Assembly (NCBI GenBank): GCA_014193395.1
Contig: BJHT01000031.1
Location: 1-37,773 of the forward strand
Length of the DNA stretch: 37,773 bases
Source of the DNA: Verrucomicrobiota bacterium
GTDB taxonomy: Bacteria; Verrucomicrobiota; Verrucomicrobiia; Limisphaerales; BJHT01
Reading direction: 5' to 3'
Shown here: piece by piece, positions 1 to 8,171 of the stretch
Layout of the letters: the number at the start of each line of letters is the position of its first letter
Position numbering within the stretch: position 1 is the stretch's first letter
The notes under the pieces: generated by a model
What the model saw: the letters and a program-made list of their open reading frames with translations, nothing else
Told to the model about the DNA's origin: nothing
The model's database searches: none
Position numbers and translations under genes: made by a program

Positions 1-235
1 TCCATAATGGAACAGACACGATGCCGTCCGTGCGTGGTCCGTGCGTTCGCGAGGTCCCTCGGGAACGCGGCGTTCACGTTGCCGGGGCATGGAGAAAGAG
101 TGCGTTGCGGGAATCACCCAACGGGCCGGTTACCGGAGGATCCGATCGCGGACCGCAGGGCGTTCTCGGGGTCCGAAAGCGAACCAACGCGGTGCGCGCT
201 TGATATACGGCGGGGAAGCTTTTTGATGCGCGGCC

Positions 236-1180
236 ATGGAACTGCCACGAGACGCACGAATATTTGTCGCCGGCCACCGCGGACTGGTCGGCAGCGCGGT
301 CTGGCGCGAGCTGGAGCGGCGCGGTTGCACGGGCCTGATCGGCCGCACCCGTCGCGAACTGGACCTGCTGGACGCGCGCGCGGTGCGGGATTTTTACGCC
401 ACGGAGAAGCCCGAGTATGTGATCGTCGCCGCCGCGAAGGTAGGTGGCATCGTGGCGAACAGTTCGTACCCGGCGGAGTTTCTCCACGAGAATCTCCAGA
501 TTCAAAATCACCTCATCCACGGCGCGTGGGTGGCGGGCGTGAAGAAGCTGCTCTTCCTCGGCAGTTCGTGCATCTACCCGAAGCATGCGCCGCAACCGAT
601 GCAGGAATCCGCGCTGCTGACTGGCCCGCTGGAGCCGACGAATGAGTGGTACGCCATCGCCAAAATCGCCGGGATCAAAATGTGCCAGGCCTACCGGCGG
701 CAGTACGGCTGCGATTTCATCAGCGCGATGCCGACCAACATGTACGGCCCGAACGACAACTACGATCTCCAGAACTCGCATGTCCTGCCGGCGCTGATCC
801 GAAAATTCCACGAGGCTAAAATCGCCGGCGCGCCAACCGTGACGCTGTGGGGCACCGGGCGTCCGTGGCGGGAATTTTTGTACGCGGATGATTTGGCCAG
901 TGCGTGTGTGTTCCTGCTCGAGAACTACAGCGACGAGAATTTCATCAACGTCGGACACGGCAGTGAAATCACGATCGCCGAGCTGGCGCGGTTGGTGCAG
1001 CGGTTGCTCGGCTTCCAAGGTGAGATCGTGTTCGACCCCACCCGGCCCGACGGCACGCCGCGCAAGCTGATGGATTCAAGCCGGCTCTTCGCGCTGGGCT
1101 GGCGGCCGAAGATCGATTTGGAGACCGGGATCAAGCTGGCCTACGCGGACTTCCTGAAACGGTTTGGCGGGAAGGGGTGA
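236..1180 (+). CDS. fcl: GDP-L-fucose synthase (GDP-4-keto-6-deoxymannose epimerase/reductase)
   Basis: This cytosolic short-chain dehydrogenase converts GDP-4-keto-6-deoxy-D-mannose to GDP-L-fucose with NADPH, supplying fucose for surface glycans. The 314 residues match the usual family length. The N-terminal nucleotide-binding loop reads AGHRGLVGSA (residues 12-21). The catalytic Ser/Cys region SSCIYP is at 110-115 and the YxxxK pair is Y139 and K143. The ATG at 236 places the Rossmann loop right at the N-terminus, as in relatives; no strong Shine-Dalgarno is seen. It converges on two GDP-mannose dehydratase genes that make its substrate, so the block is a GDP-fucose pathway even though it is not one operon. 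The 235 bases upstream hold no recognisable gene. Confidence 0.95.
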   Translation: MELPRDARIFVAGHRGLVGSAVWRELERRGCTGLIGRTRRELDLLDARAVRDFYATEKPEYVIVAAAKVGGIVANSSYPAEFLHENLQIQNHLIHGAWVAGVKKLLFLGSSCIYPKHAPQPMQESALLTGPLEPTNEWYAIAKIAGIKMCQAYRRQYGCDFISAMPTNMYGPNDNYDLQNSHVLPALIRKFHEAKIAGAPTVTLWGTGRPWREFLYADDLASACVFLLENYSDENFINVGHGSEITIAELARLVQRLLGFQGEIVFDPTRPDGTPRKLMDSSRLFALGWRPKIDLETGIKLAYADFLKRFGGKG

Positions 1181-1237
1181 ACCACAACGCCGACGGGAAA
1201 CTCGGTGAAGCACCGACGGACCCTGAGGAACAGGGAT

Positions 1238-1340
1238 TAAAACCACTAACCGGCACTAACTGGCACTAATCAGAAAGAGGCCACGTGGTGCAGCCCTGTC
1301 AGTTCCTATTAGTGCCGGTTAGTGCCGGTTAGTGGTTTTA
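1238..1340. repeat. Long inverted repeat between convergent genes, possible bidirectional terminator
   Basis: Two 33-base arms (1238-1270 and 1308-1340) are reverse complements with a single mismatch and a 37-base loop. Each arm carries AACCGGCACTAA-type units. The outer ends are A-rich on the left and T-rich on the right, so either strand would fold a stable hairpin followed by a short U run. It lies between the convergent fcl and gmd-like genes, where a shared terminator is expected. A related copy is at 17497-17611 and a solo half-arm at about 30554-30571, so it is a dispersed family rather than a one-off terminator. Confidence 0.85.
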
Positions 1341-1381
1341 CTTTTGTCTTCCGACTCGCCGATTACTGGCGATACCGGGTT

Positions 1382-2362
1382 TCAGACTGACAAGGCGGCC
1401 AGCTCCGCCTCGGTCATCTCGTGGATCAATTGCGCGAAGGAAATCTCCGGCGCCCAGCCGAGCTGCGCCCGCGCTTTCGCCGCGTTGCCGAGCAGGTTGG
1501 AAGGCTCGGCCGGACGCATGAAACGCGCGTCCTCTTTCACAAACTGCCGCCAGTCCAGACCCACAAATGCGAAGGCCGTTTCGACCACGTCCTGCACGCT
1601 GTGCGCCACCCCGGTGGCGAGCACGAAGTCGTCGGGCGTGGGCTGCTGGAGCATCAGCCACATGCCGCGCACGTAGTCGCGCGAATGGCCCCAGTCGCGT
1701 CGCATCGTGCGGTCGCCGAGGAGCAGTTCTTTTTCGAGACCGAGTTTGATGGCGGCGGCACCGCGGCAGATTTTGCGGGTGACGAAGTTTTCGCCGCGGC
1801 GCGGCGACTCGTGGTTGTAGAGCACGCCGTTGCACGCGAAGAGGTGGAAGCTCTGGCGGTACACTTTGACCATCTGCGTCGCAAACACCTTGGCGCAGCC
1901 GTAGGGATTCACCGGGGCGAACGCCGTGGTTTCATCCTGCGGCGCGGTGACGGGACGACCGAAGATTTCGCTCGAGGAAGCGTGGAACAAGCGCGGGCGG
2001 GTGGGCAGGTCGCGGATGATTTCGAGCAGCCGGAGCGTGCCCATCGCGGTCATTTCGCAGGTGGATTCGGGAATCTCGAAGCTGAGGCCGACGTGGCTCT
2101 GGCCGGCGAGATGATAGATTTCATTGGGGGCCACCTTCAGCAGCACGCGGCGCAATGTGGTGGGGTCATCAAGGTCCGCATAATGAAGGAAGACGCGGTG
2201 TCCATAAACGGCGGGATCGTGATAGATGTGGTCAAGGCGGGAGCGGTTGAGATTGCTCGAGCGGCGCACGACGCCGTGGACTTCGTAGCCTTTTTCGAGC
2301 AGCAGCTCGGTGAGGTAGGAGCCGTCCTGTCCGGTGATTCCGGTGATGATTGCCCGCGGCAT
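1382..2362 (-). CDS. GDP-mannose 4,6-dehydratase paralogue
   Basis: This is a 326-residue extended short-chain dehydrogenase of the GDP-mannose dehydratase family. It shows [10 protein letters not shown] at residues 8-17, SSE at 130-132 and YGCAK (Y154, K158), followed by the [16 protein letters not shown] block shared with Gmd. These indicate dehydration of GDP-D-mannose to the 4-keto-6-deoxy sugar. The ATG at 2362 was chosen because the conserved N-terminus MPRAIITGITGQ starts there; an upstream in-frame ATG would add 33 unsupported residues and run into the next gene. It follows the canonical gmd by 70 bases on the same strand. It is clearly diverged from that neighbour, so a different substrate or product cannot be excluded. 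Confidence 0.88.
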   Translation of the reverse strand: MPRAIITGITGQDGSYLTELLLEKGYEVHGVVRRSSNLNRSRLDHIYHDPAVYGHRVFLHYADLDDPTTLRRVLLKVAPNEIYHLAGQSHVGLSFEIPESTCEMTAMGTLRLLEIIRDLPTRPRLFHASSSEIFGRPVTAPQDETTAFAPVNPYGCAKVFATQMVKVYRQSFHLFACNGVLYNHESPRRGENFVTRKICRGAAAIKLGLEKELLLGDRTMRRDWGHSRDYVRGMWLMLQQPTPDDFVLATGVAHSVQDVVETAFAFVGLDWRQFVKEDARFMRPAEPSNLLGNAAKARAQLGWAPEISFAQLIHEMTEAELAALSV

Positions 2363-2432
2363 GATAGTGGCGGCGCGGCCGGCAACCTCGACGGCACCCC
2401 GGCCAGGCCGGTGCCCCGGATTGCCGCGCGCG

Positions 2433-3446
2433 CTAGTCGTGAATCTCGGTCTTCCCCGCAAGATGGTCGTTGAGCAGCTTCATGTCGGCATCGACCATGA
2501 TTTTCACGAGTTCGGTGAATTTCGTCCTTGGTTCCCAGCCGAGTCTCTTCTTCGCTTTGCTATAGTCACCGATCAGCAGGTCCACCTCGGCCGGGCGATA
2601 ATAGCGCGGATCAATCTCGACATACTTCTGCCACTCCAGTCCCGCATGGGCGAAGGCAACTTCGAGAAACTCACGCACCGAGTGAGTCTCGTTGGTGGCG
2701 ATGACGTAATCGTCCGGCTCGTTCTGTTGCAGCATCAGCCACATCGCCTCGACATATTCCTTCGCGTATCCCCAGTCGCGCTTGGAGTCGAGGTTGCCGA
2801 GGTAGAGCTTGTCCTGGCGGCCGGCTTTGATCTGCGCCAGCGCGCGGGTGATCTTGCGGGTCACGAAGGTTTCGCCGCGCCGGGGCGATTCGTGATTGAA
2901 GAGAATGCCGTTGCTCGCATGCAGGCCGTAGGATTCGCGGTAATTCACGGTGATCCAGTAGGAGTAAACCTTGGCGCACGCATACGGACTGCGCGGATAA
3001 AACGGCGTCGTTTCGGTCTGCGGCACTTCGAGCACCTTGCCGTACATTTCGCTCGACGACGCCTGGTAGAAGCGCGGCTTGATGCCCGCCTCGCGAATCG
3101 CCTCGAGCAGCCGAACCGTCCCTGTGCCGACGATGTCCGCCGTGTATTCGGGCGCATCGAAGCTGACGCGCACATGGCTTTGCGCCGCGAGATTGTACAC
3201 TTCGTCCGGCTGGATCTTGGCCAGCAGCCGTGCCAGCGCACTCGCGTCGCTCAAGTCGCCATAATGCAGAAACAGCCGCGTCTTGGCGGAATGGGGATCG
3301 GCATAGATGCGGTCGAGTCGTCCCGTGTTAAAGGTGCTCGCCCGGCGAATGATGCCGTGGACGGTGTAACCCTTGGAGAGGAGCAGTTCGGCGAGATAGG
3401 AACCGTCCTGCCCCGTGATGCCCGTGATGAGTGCTTGTTTAGCCAT
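2433..3446 (-). CDS. gmd: GDP-mannose 4,6-dehydratase
   Basis: The enzyme makes GDP-4-keto-6-deoxy-D-mannose, the substrate of the convergent GDP-fucose synthase at 236-1180. The 337 residues carry the NADP-binding [10 protein letters not shown] at 9-18, the catalytic SSE triplet at 131-133 and YACAK (Y155, K159). The [17 protein letters not shown] block is typical of bacterial Gmd. The start ATG at 3446 gives an N-terminus that aligns directly with the family ([15 protein letters not shown]). It is the first gene of a two-gene tandem with the paralogue at 1382-2362. The 400 bases upstream are repeat-rich and show no obvious promoter. Confidence 0.95.
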   Translation of the reverse strand: MAKQALITGITGQDGSYLAELLLSKGYTVHGIIRRASTFNTGRLDRIYADPHSAKTRLFLHYGDLSDASALARLLAKIQPDEVYNLAAQSHVRVSFDAPEYTADIVGTGTVRLLEAIREAGIKPRFYQASSSEMYGKVLEVPQTETTPFYPRSPYACAKVYSYWITVNYRESYGLHASNGILFNHESPRRGETFVTRKITRALAQIKAGRQDKLYLGNLDSKRDWGYAKEYVEAMWLMLQQNEPDDYVIATNETHSVREFLEVAFAHAGLEWQKYVEIDPRYYRPAEVDLLIGDYSKAKKRLGWEPRTKFTELVKIMVDADMKLLNDHLAGKTEIHD

Positions 3447-3592
3447 AAAAAAGTTCGCGGAGTCTCAGAGAAGGGCGCGCGCATGACAAGCGCGGAAGAC
3501 CCCCGAAATGCAATTCCGGTGCGTTGCGACGGTGCGGGGGGCGTTTTGGTCCATACAAGCCGGAGTGCTTGGGGGCGGAAGCTCCAAGCATG

Positions 3593-3783
3593 AAGCTCAA
3601 AGCTCAAGGGAAGAACAAAGGGACCAAGGACCAAGTTTGATCAGCGCCAGGGTATTCAGGAAAGCGAAGGACATGGTGCCGCGCGATGGGAACCGATGCT
3701 GTCGGGCGGGATACCAATTGAATCGCCCGCCCGCCTTGGGCTTGGAGCTTGGCGACTTGGTGCTTCCCTTGAGCTTTGAGCTT
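3593..3783. repeat. AAGCTCAAAGCTCAAGGGAA inverted repeat
   Basis: A perfect 21-base inverted repeat joins 3593-3613 to 3763-3783. The right arm is followed by extra GAGCTTT units to about 3798, and CTTGGAGCTTGG-like units lie just inside it. It occupies the space between gmd and rsfS (3447-3849), which holds no gene. Related sequence occurs at 31671-31840, so this is a dispersed family. Confidence 0.8.
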
Positions 3784-3849
3784 TGAGCTTTGAGCTTTTC
3801 CCCGCCCTTTCTTCGGTCGGCACCGCCCACCAGACGCGCCGTTCAGGCG

Positions 3850-4257
3850 TCACTCAGCCGTCGTTTCGTCGGCCGCCTCGGGTTTCGCCACCGCCGCCTT
3901 GGCCTTGCGCTTGCGCACCGGACGCACGCGGGGCGCGTCGCCCCACAGGCCCTCAAGGTCGTACTGCTTGCGCACTTCCGGCTTCATGACGTGGACGATC
4001 ACATCAATGTAATCGAGCACCATCCAGCCGGTGGGCTGTGCGCCGTCGATGGCATAGGGGGGGATGCCGTGCTCGTCGCGCAGCGTGTCGATGATTTCGT
4101 TGGTGATGGCGCGCAGATGCGGCTCGCTCGTGCCCGTGGCCACCACGAAGTAATCCGTCACGCTCGACACCTCATGCACGTCCAGCAACACGACGTCTTC
4201 CGCCTTCTTGTTGTCCGCGAGGTCCCGGCAAAGTTGCGCCAATTTTTTCGATTCCAT
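3850..4257 (-). CDS. rsfS: Ribosomal silencing factor RsfS
   Basis: RsfS binds ribosomal protein uL14 and blocks joining of the 50S and 30S subunits when nutrients are scarce. The 135 residues contain the whole family core: DVVLLDVHEVSSVTDYFVVA, then TGTSEPHLRAI, and a later GWMVLDYIDVIVHVM segment. The C-terminal 25 residues are a Lys/Ala/Glu-rich extension outside the core. The ATG at 4257 gives the normal N-terminus. The gene starts 27 bases after nadD on the same strand, the common nadD-rsfS pairing, so the two are probably co-transcribed. Confidence 0.95.
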   Translation of the reverse strand: MESKKLAQLCRDLADNKKAEDVVLLDVHEVSSVTDYFVVATGTSEPHLRAITNEIIDTLRDEHGIPPYAIDGAQPTGWMVLDYIDVIVHVMKPEVRKQYDLEGLWGDAPRVRPVRKRKAKAAVAKPEAADETTAE

Positions 4258-4284
4258 TAGCTCGCGACCTTCCGGGACTTGGGT

Positions 4285-4857
4285 TCAAAGATAAAGGCGA
4301 TTATTCCGAATCGCCTCCGCCACCGCCGCCGGCACCAGTCCGCCGATGGGCAATCCCGCCTTCACCCGCGCCCGGATTTGCGACGACGACACCCCGAGCG
4401 GAAACCCGTGCAGCTCGACGCCGCGAAACGGCGCAGGCAACGCCGTGGGCACCTGCCCCGGCCGTGGGATCACGATGAACCGCACCGCCGCGGCGAGTGC
4501 GTCCGCCTCGCGCCACTTCGGCAGCGTCGGCATATGGTCCGCGCCGATCAGCCAGAACAACTCCGCGCCCGGAAACCGCTGCGCGTAGTCGCGCACCGTG
4601 TCGATGGTGTACGAAACTCCGCCGCGCGCCACCTCCTGCAGATCAATCTCGAAGCGCGTCTGCCCCGCCAGCGCGAGCCGCAACAACCGCGCGCGCTCGG
4701 TCGCCGGCGCGGGTTCCGAGCCGGGCTTGAAGGGTGATTGCGCCGCCGGGATGAAGTACAATCGGTCCAGCCCGACCTCCTCGCACGCCGCCTGCGCGAC
4801 GAGCAAGTGCCCGAGATGAACGGGGTCGAACGAACCGCCGAAGAGGCCGAGTTTCAT
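4285..4857 (-). CDS. nadD: Nicotinate-nucleotide adenylyltransferase
   Basis: NadD transfers AMP from ATP to nicotinate mononucleotide in NAD synthesis. The 190 residues begin MKLGLFGGSFDPVHLGH, with the nucleotidyltransferase HxGH motif at residues 14-17. The C-terminal GVSSSQIRARV stretch (about 155-165) is the usual SSTxIR-type nucleotide-binding segment. The ATG at 4857 is preferred; an ATG 21 bases upstream would add MAEGKHL. The chosen start shares its A with the TGA stop of the preceding toxin gene, so translation is probably coupled. A toxin-antitoxin pair directly ahead of an NAD-synthesis gene is unusual. Confidence 0.95.
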   Translation of the reverse strand: MKLGLFGGSFDPVHLGHLLVAQAACEEVGLDRLYFIPAAQSPFKPGSEPAPATERARLLRLALAGQTRFEIDLQEVARGGVSYTIDTVRDYAQRFPGAELFWLIGADHMPTLPKWREADALAAAVRFIVIPRPGQVPTALPAPFRGVELHGFPLGVSSSQIRARVKAGLPIGGLVPAAVAEAIRNNRLYL

Positions 4858-5138
4858 CAGGTGTTTTCCTTCAGCCACGCGCGGATGTGGTCGTGGTTGC
4901 CGACGGTCTGAACCAGCAGTGAACCGCCGACCACGGTAAACCCCGCGCGCAATTGCAGCCCGACGCGAACTTCATAAACCCGTTTTCGCAATTGCCGGAT
5001 GCCCAGTCCGTGGTGGATGTGCGGCTGCCCGAACGCCTCGGGCAACTTGAGCAGCGCTTCCAGCACGGTCCGCTGGTCAGCAGGCGGCAGCTTTCGCAGG
5101 GCGCGTTGAAACGCTGCGCTTGGGACGAGAGATAGCAT
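4857..5138 (-). CDS. RelE/ParE-like toxin
   Basis: This 93-residue basic protein matches the RelE/ParE cytotoxin fold by pattern. It has an N-terminal helix pair ending in LPPADQRTVLEALLKLPEAF, then GIRQLRKRVYEVRVG, a strand with RAGF, and a terminal HDHIRAWL segment. Such toxins cleave ribosome-bound mRNA or poison gyrase; the sequence alone does not say which. The ATG at 5138 lies inside the 3' end of the antitoxin gene, a 62-base overlap. Its stop overlaps the nadD start. A GTG or TTG start further upstream is possible but would add residues without family support. Confidence 0.75.
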   Translation of the reverse strand: MLSLVPSAAFQRALRKLPPADQRTVLEALLKLPEAFGQPHIHHGLGIRQLRKRVYEVRVGLQLRAGFTVVGGSLLVQTVGNHDHIRAWLKENT

Positions 5139-5403
5139 GTTCCTTGAGCAGGGACTCGAACGGCACGCACTGTCCCGCAGCGATTTCCTCGGCGGCCTTT
5201 CGTTCGAGATTAGCGCAGGCACGGTCCAGCTCTTCAGGCGTCAGGTCATACTCACGACACGCCCAGTCGGGATCGGTGCCCGTTTCTTTTGCGAGCAAGT
5301 CGCGCAGCGCAGTGCGGACGACCTCGCCGGTGTCATGGTAGCGTCCGCTGCGGACGAGCTTGCGGACTTCCCGTTGGAAATATTTGTCCAGTGCGACAGT
5401 CAT
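5077..5403 (-). CDS. ParD/CopG-like antitoxin
   Basis: The 108 residues begin with a ribbon-helix-helix-type segment (MTVALDKYFQREVRKLVRSG followed by RYHDTGEVVRTALRDLL). This matches ParD-family antitoxins, which dimerise on operator DNA and autoregulate the operon. The C-terminal half, with an acidic Glu/Ala-rich helix, would wrap the toxin. It is the first gene of a minus-strand unit antitoxin-toxin-nadD-rsfS, starting 40 bases from the end of cstA. The 62-base overlap with the toxin is longer than usual. Its last residues (RPKRSVSTRPAKAAAC) may be a frame extension with little function. Confidence 0.72.
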   Translation of the reverse strand: MTVALDKYFQREVRKLVRSGRYHDTGEVVRTALRDLLAKETGTDPDWACREYDLTPEELDRACANLERKAAEEIAAGQCVPFESLLKEHAISRPKRSVSTRPAKAAAC

Positions 5404-5443
5404 GGCGGCAAATTAGGTAGCGCAACCCCCAGCGTCAACGCGC

Positions 5444-7933
5444 CTAACAACACCGGTTCGGCCCGCCCTCGAAGCGCCGCTCGGCGGCGAGCATGTAGGC
5501 CTGCCCGCGCTGCGTCTTCGCCATCGCGTCGCTGCCGCCGAGCAGGTCCACCTTGAGCGGCACGCACGTCTGCGCGCGATCCACGGCGCTCTCACCGCTG
5601 ACTTCCTTGAGCAGCAGAAATCCCAGCGTGAAGAAACTCCACCACCCGACCGGCTTCCCCTCCGCAACGGCGTAATCGGGCAGCCACACCGGCTCGGTTT
5701 CCGAGAGCTTCGCCACACGGCGCTTCGCCAGCAGCGCGAGCCACTCGAAGATGCTCAGGAAAACAATCGCGAGCACGAGCGACATGAACGTGCCCGTGAC
5801 CACCGCGTTGAGATGATTGTTAAAACGCAGCGTGCGGTTGGTCTTCAACGCGCCTTCCGCCTTCTTGATTCCCTCCGCCGCACCCGCGGCCTTCGCCGCC
5901 TCGATCGCCGTTTCCAGCGCCGGTCGTGCTGTCTCCAGTCCCTTCGCCGCCGCGAGGAAACCGATTGTCGGCTTCGGATTGAAAATCTTCTGATACCCCG
6001 CGGTGAGCGTCACCGACAGCAGCCACACCAGCGGAATCAGCGTGACCAGCGCGAACACCGGCCTCCCGTCGCCACCGCCCCCGTAGCCGCCGACGTGAGG
6101 AGGCGGATTCCCCGCCGCGCCCGTCACGCCCGCCGCGCGATCCGCCTCGTCACCTCGGCGGCTACGCAACTGCATCTTCAAAATCACCGTCGTCGCCAGG
6201 CACAACGCGATGCTCGCCAGCAACTGGTTTGCAATGCCGAACAGCGGCCACAGCGAGTTGATTCCCCCCAACGGATCACGCACGCCCTGGATCAGGAAAT
6301 AGCCCCAGCCCAGCACCACCAGCAGGCTCGCCACGAGATTCGCCCCGATGCTTTTCGTGTCGCCCAGCGGCTTCCACACATGCCCGAGCGCGTCCTGAAT
6401 CAGATACCGCCCCACGCGCGTTCCCGCGTCCAGCGTGGTCAGGATGAACAGCGCCTCGAACATGATGGCAAAGTGATACCAGAGGTCCAACCACCGCCCC
6501 TGCGTGACCTTCGAGAAAATGTTCGCCATGCCCACCGCGAGCGTCGCCGCGCCACCCGTGCGCCCGTAGAGCGTGTGTTCGCCCACGTCCTTCGCCAGCC
6601 CGTCCATCTGCGCCATCGAGACCGTCACGGGCACCTGTATGAATTTCCCCGCCGCCGCCGGATCAGGCGCGAGCACCGTAAAGCCCGACTTCTCCACCTT
6701 CGCAATCGTGTCCTGCGCCACCGCCTCGGGCGTCGCGCCCGCGCCCTTCACATTCATGCTCAGGTACACGCCCGGATCAAGCGTGCAGGCCGCGATCATC
6801 GCCATGATCGCCACCAGCGATTCGAGACACATCGCGCCGTAACCAATGGGCCGTGCATACGATTCGCGCGTGATGATTTTCGGCGTGATGCCGCTGGCGA
6901 TCAGCGTGTGAAACCCACTGATCGCGCCGCACGCAATCGTGATGAAACAAAACGGAAACAACGTCCCCGCCACCACCAATCCCGAGCCGTCCACAAACTT
7001 CGAGATCGCCGGCATTTTCAAATCCGGCAGCACCAAGAACACGCCCACCGCCAGCGCGAAAATCGTCCCCAGCTTCATGAACGTGCTCAGGTAATCCCGC
7101 GGCGCGAGCAGCAGCCACACCGGCAGCACGCTCGCCGCAAAACCATACGCGATCACCGTCCACGCCAGCGGCTCGGCTTTCAGCGTGAAGACCTTCGCCC
7201 ACTCGGCGTGGGCGTGAACAAACTGCCCGCCCCACACCGCCGCCAGCAGCAGCACCACGCCGATCACCGACACTTCGAGCACCTTGCCCACCCGCCACCA
7301 GCGCAGATAACCGCCCATGAACATGGCGATGGGCACCGTCGCCGCCACCGTGAACACGCCCCACGGACTCTCCGCCAGCGCCTTCACCACCACGAGCGCC
7401 AGCACCGCCAGCAAGATCACCATGATCGCCAGAATCGCGACCAACCCGATCACGCCCGCGAACGAATTCAGCTCCTCCTTCACCATCTGCCCCAGCGACC
7501 GTCCGTGCCGCCGCATCGAGCAAAACAAAATCACGAAATCCTGCACCGCCCCGCCCAGCACCACGCCGATGAGAATCCACAGCGTCCCCGGCAGATACCC
7601 GAACTGCGCCGCCAGCACCGGCCCCACCAGCGGCCCCGGCCCCGAGATCGCGGCGAAGTGATGCCCGAACACGATCCATTTGTTCGTCTTCACGAAGTCA
7701 TGCCCGTCTTCCTTCGCCTCGCATGGCGTCGCGCGTCGGTCATCCAGCATCATCACCCGCACTGCGATCCACTTGGAATAAAACCGAAAGCCGATGGCAT
7801 ACGTGCAAAGCGCCGCGACGAGGATGTAGATCGAATTGATCGGCTCCCCGCGCCGCACCGCCAGCGTGCCATACGCGAACGCGCCCAGCGCCGCGACCAC
7901 CAGCCAAACCAAGATGCCGAAAGATTTTTTCAT
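5444..7933 (-). CDS. cstA: CstA-type peptide/pyruvate transporter
   Basis: CstA proteins are inner-membrane carriers for peptides or pyruvate, induced by carbon starvation in enterobacteria. The 829 residues contain many hydrophobic helices and typical CstA blocks: KTNKWIVFGHHFAAISGPGP, VGPVLAAQFGYLPG, FFCSMRRHGRS-like QDFVILFCSMRRHGRS, and NQLLASIALCLATTVILKMQ. The ATG at 7933 (MKKSFGILVW) starts directly before the first membrane segment; the upstream ATG at 7993 adds 20 poorly supported residues. It is longer than enterobacterial CstA (about 700 residues). About 28 of the extra residues (roughly 590-617) come from a REP-like palindrome read in frame between two membrane segments. A further Ala/Glu-rich loop follows. 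Confidence 0.93.
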   Translation of the reverse strand: MKKSFGILVWLVVAALGAFAYGTLAVRRGEPINSIYILVAALCTYAIGFRFYSKWIAVRVMMLDDRRATPCEAKEDGHDFVKTNKWIVFGHHFAAISGPGPLVGPVLAAQFGYLPGTLWILIGVVLGGAVQDFVILFCSMRRHGRSLGQMVKEELNSFAGVIGLVAILAIMVILLAVLALVVVKALAESPWGVFTVAATVPIAMFMGGYLRWWRVGKVLEVSVIGVVLLLAAVWGGQFVHAHAEWAKVFTLKAEPLAWTVIAYGFAASVLPVWLLLAPRDYLSTFMKLGTIFALAVGVFLVLPDLKMPAISKFVDGSGLVVAGTLFPFCFITIACGAISGFHTLIASGITPKIITRESYARPIGYGAMCLESLVAIMAMIAACTLDPGVYLSMNVKGAGATPEAVAQDTIAKVEKSGFTVLAPDPAAAGKFIQVPVTVSMAQMDGLAKDVGEHTLYGRTGGAATLAVGMANIFSKVTQGRWLDLWYHFAIMFEALFILTTLDAGTRVGRYLIQDALGHVWKPLGDTKSIGANLVASLLVVLGWGYFLIQGVRDPLGGINSLWPLFGIANQLLASIALCLATTVILKMQLRSRRGDEADRAAGVTGAAGNPPPHVGGYGGGGDGRPVFALVTLIPLVWLLSVTLTAGYQKIFNPKPTIGFLAAAKGLETARPALETAIEAAKAAGAAEGIKKAEGALKTNRTLRFNNHLNAVVTGTFMSLVLAIVFLSIFEWLALLAKRRVAKLSETEPVWLPDYAVAEGKPVGWWSFFTLGFLLLKEVSGESAVDRAQTCVPLKVDLLGGSDAMAKTQRGQAYMLAAERRFEGGPNRCC
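6083..6165. repeat. REP doublet inside cstA
   Basis: A copy starting GTAGCCGCCGACGTGAGG (6083-6107) faces its inverted partner (6141-6165, ending CTCGGCGGCTAC) across a 33-base spacer. The same palindrome flanks the RAYT transposase gene at 33.6-34.2 kb and lies inside the TPR cassette at 29.9 kb. Here it is translated on the minus strand as a Arg/Gly/Pro-rich loop and leaves the cstA frame open. Confidence 0.9.
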
Positions 7934-8052
7934 GCAGTGCGAGTCGGTTGTCCAAATGTGCGCGGACGATAGGCAATGCCGACGCACATTCAATCTTCAT
8001 CCCCGGACTTGCGGTGGCGCGATGGCCGGGACCGCGAACCACGGGTTGAATC

Positions 8053-8166
8053 CACCGCGAGGCGAGCGAGAGGATGTCACAAACAGTGACATCCTTCGCG
8101 GACCTGAAGTTTCCCAAGCGGGTTCATGCTTTCAGCGAACAGGGAATTGCCATGTTTTCCAGCGTC
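8053..8166 (+). pseudogene. ORF6N-domain fragment, first copy
   Basis: Read in the frame of position 8101, this stretch encodes SERMSQTVTS, then ADLKFPKRVHAFSEQGIAMF. It resembles the central ORF6N block, whose hallmark is a SQ-VTS segment followed by AFTEQGVAMLSSVL. No start codon, N-terminus or C-terminus of the domain accompanies it. ORF6N is a DNA-binding-type domain found in phage antirepressor-like proteins. It is followed within six bases by another ORF6N fragment in a different frame that contains the same block again, so two gene copies were involved. Confidence 0.55.
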
Positions 8167-8171
8167 TCTAG

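Noticed and set aside
2334-3593. 419-codon plus-strand open frame
   Set aside because: Antisense to gmd, whose motifs are unambiguous.
5813-7972. 719-codon plus-strand open frame
   Set aside because: Arg/His/Gln-rich sequence opposite cstA; the minus strand has clear membrane helices and family motifs.
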